Of a stretch of 6,478 nt of DNA, positions 6,155 through 6,478 are shown one piece after another; the first letter of the stretch is position 1; each line of letters opens with the position of its first letter. The position numbers and the translations under genes are program-made. The notes below the pieces were generated by a model. The model was not told the origin of the DNA. It saw nothing but the letters and a program-made list of their open reading frames with translations, and did no database searches. This stretch comes from Planctomycetaceae bacterium (GTDB lineage: Bacteria; Planctomycetota; Planctomycetia; Pirellulales; JAEUIK01): positions 1-6,478 of the forward strand of contig JAEUIK010000037.1 of assembly GCA_016793185.1 (NCBI GenBank), written 5' to 3'.

Positions 6155-6478
6155 TCACGTGCCCGGCTCGGGTTGCGACCAAGCGCGATCCGGCCCTGAG
6201 GGCTGAGGCAGAATCACCGGCAGGCGACGGGGCAGCACTCCGAATCGGAAGTGCGTGTCGCGCAGCGGCTCGCCGTCGAGGTTGATGTAGAGGGGCTGCT
6301 CCGCCTGGATCTCGAGTGCCGGGACTTGGCGATAGAGAATCTTCTCGCCCGGCTGTTTTCCCAAGTTGAGCAAATCGTGCAGGACCTGTCCCCAGGCATC
6401 GACGGGAACGTTAGGAACGACAAGCACGTCCAATAACCCATCGTCCAACACGGCGCGCGGACCGACGACGTAACCACC
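6155..6478 (-). CDS. C-terminal part of a YegS/diacylglycerol-kinase-like lipid kinase (5' end outside window)
   Basis: The frame is open from the right edge to a TGA at 6157-6155 and encodes the last 107 residues. It matches the C-terminal beta-sandwich of the bacterial lipid kinase family (YegS, DgkB and relatives), which phosphorylate diacylglycerol or similar lipids with ATP at the membrane. The family hallmark GGYVVGPRAVLDDGLLDVLV opens the fragment (compare the usual GG...P.A..DDG..DV). It is followed by LHDLLNLGKQPG, a run of strands, the typical YINLDGEPL and the closing FGVLPRRLPVILPQ, after which a short polar tail ends the protein. The ATP-binding N-terminal half, with its GGDGT motif, would lie beyond the window. 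A GTG at 6451 falls inside the conserved motif and is not a real start. The downstream DUF1501 gene is about 214 bases away and has its own promoter candidate, so this gene is probably a separate unit. Confidence 0.85.
   Translation of the reverse strand, partial: GGYVVGPRAVLDDGLLDVLVVPNVPVDAWGQVLHDLLNLGKQPGEKILYRQVPALEIQAEQPLYINLDGEPLRDTHFRFGVLPRRLPVILPQPSGPDRAWSQPEPGT

Noticed and set aside
6148..6165. CGGGC/GCCCG inverted repeat at the lipid kinase stop codon
   Set aside because: A five-base stem with an eight-base loop is expected by chance in DNA this GC-rich, and no T-run follows it closely.
6000..6182. Small minus-strand frame in the gap after the lipid kinase gene
   Set aside because: It overlaps the end of the lipid kinase gene and the promoter candidate, and its translation (Arg-rich, no motif) gives no support.

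Overview
The window is GC-rich bacterial DNA that reads as a member of the Planctomycetota, probably from the Pirellulales and related secreted-enzyme-rich lineages. This is inferred from gene content: a DUF1501 protein, a secreted DUF1080 (3-keto-disaccharide hydrolase family) protein and an SbsA-type Ig-like lipoprotein are together very typical of that phylum. No rRNA, tRNA or other taxonomic marker is present, so the assignment is an inference.

Layout. On the plus strand, positions 1-316 hold the 3' end of a gene of unknown function, and 395-1654 hold a predicted lipoprotein with two or three Ig-like beta-sandwich domains. A convergent junction follows at 1655-1723, with a 9-bp GC-rich hairpin that may serve both strands. 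The minus strand then carries three genes, transcribed from right to left: a DUF1501 protein (5940-4549), a gamma-glutamyltranspeptidase (4549-2873) and a DUF1080 protein with a C-terminal DUF3471-like domain (2797-1724). The first two overlap by one base (TGATG). The third follows after 75 bases with no obvious terminator in between. A plausible sigma70-type promoter and a good ribosome binding site precede the DUF1501 gene. Beyond a gap of about 214 bases, the right edge holds the C-terminal part of a YegS/diacylglycerol-kinase-like lipid kinase, also on the minus strand.

How the genes may work together. All three products of the minus-strand cluster have N-terminal export signals (a Tat-like twin arginine for DUF1501, Sec-like signals for the other two), so the cluster looks like a small set of cell-envelope or periplasmic enzymes. 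The gamma-glutamyltranspeptidase has all the recognisable catalytic motifs and should be active on glutathione or other gamma-glutamyl compounds. DUF1501 proteins belong to the alkaline phosphatase/sulfatase superfamily and have no settled function. DUF1080 proteins act on, or are predicted to act on, oxidised disaccharides. What links the three activities is not evident from the sequence.

I found no mobile element, CRISPR array, RNA gene, defence system or clearly new system. The observations most worth a second look are the DUF1501-GGT-DUF1080 gene combination with its coupled start, and the DUF1080/DUF3471-like fusion.
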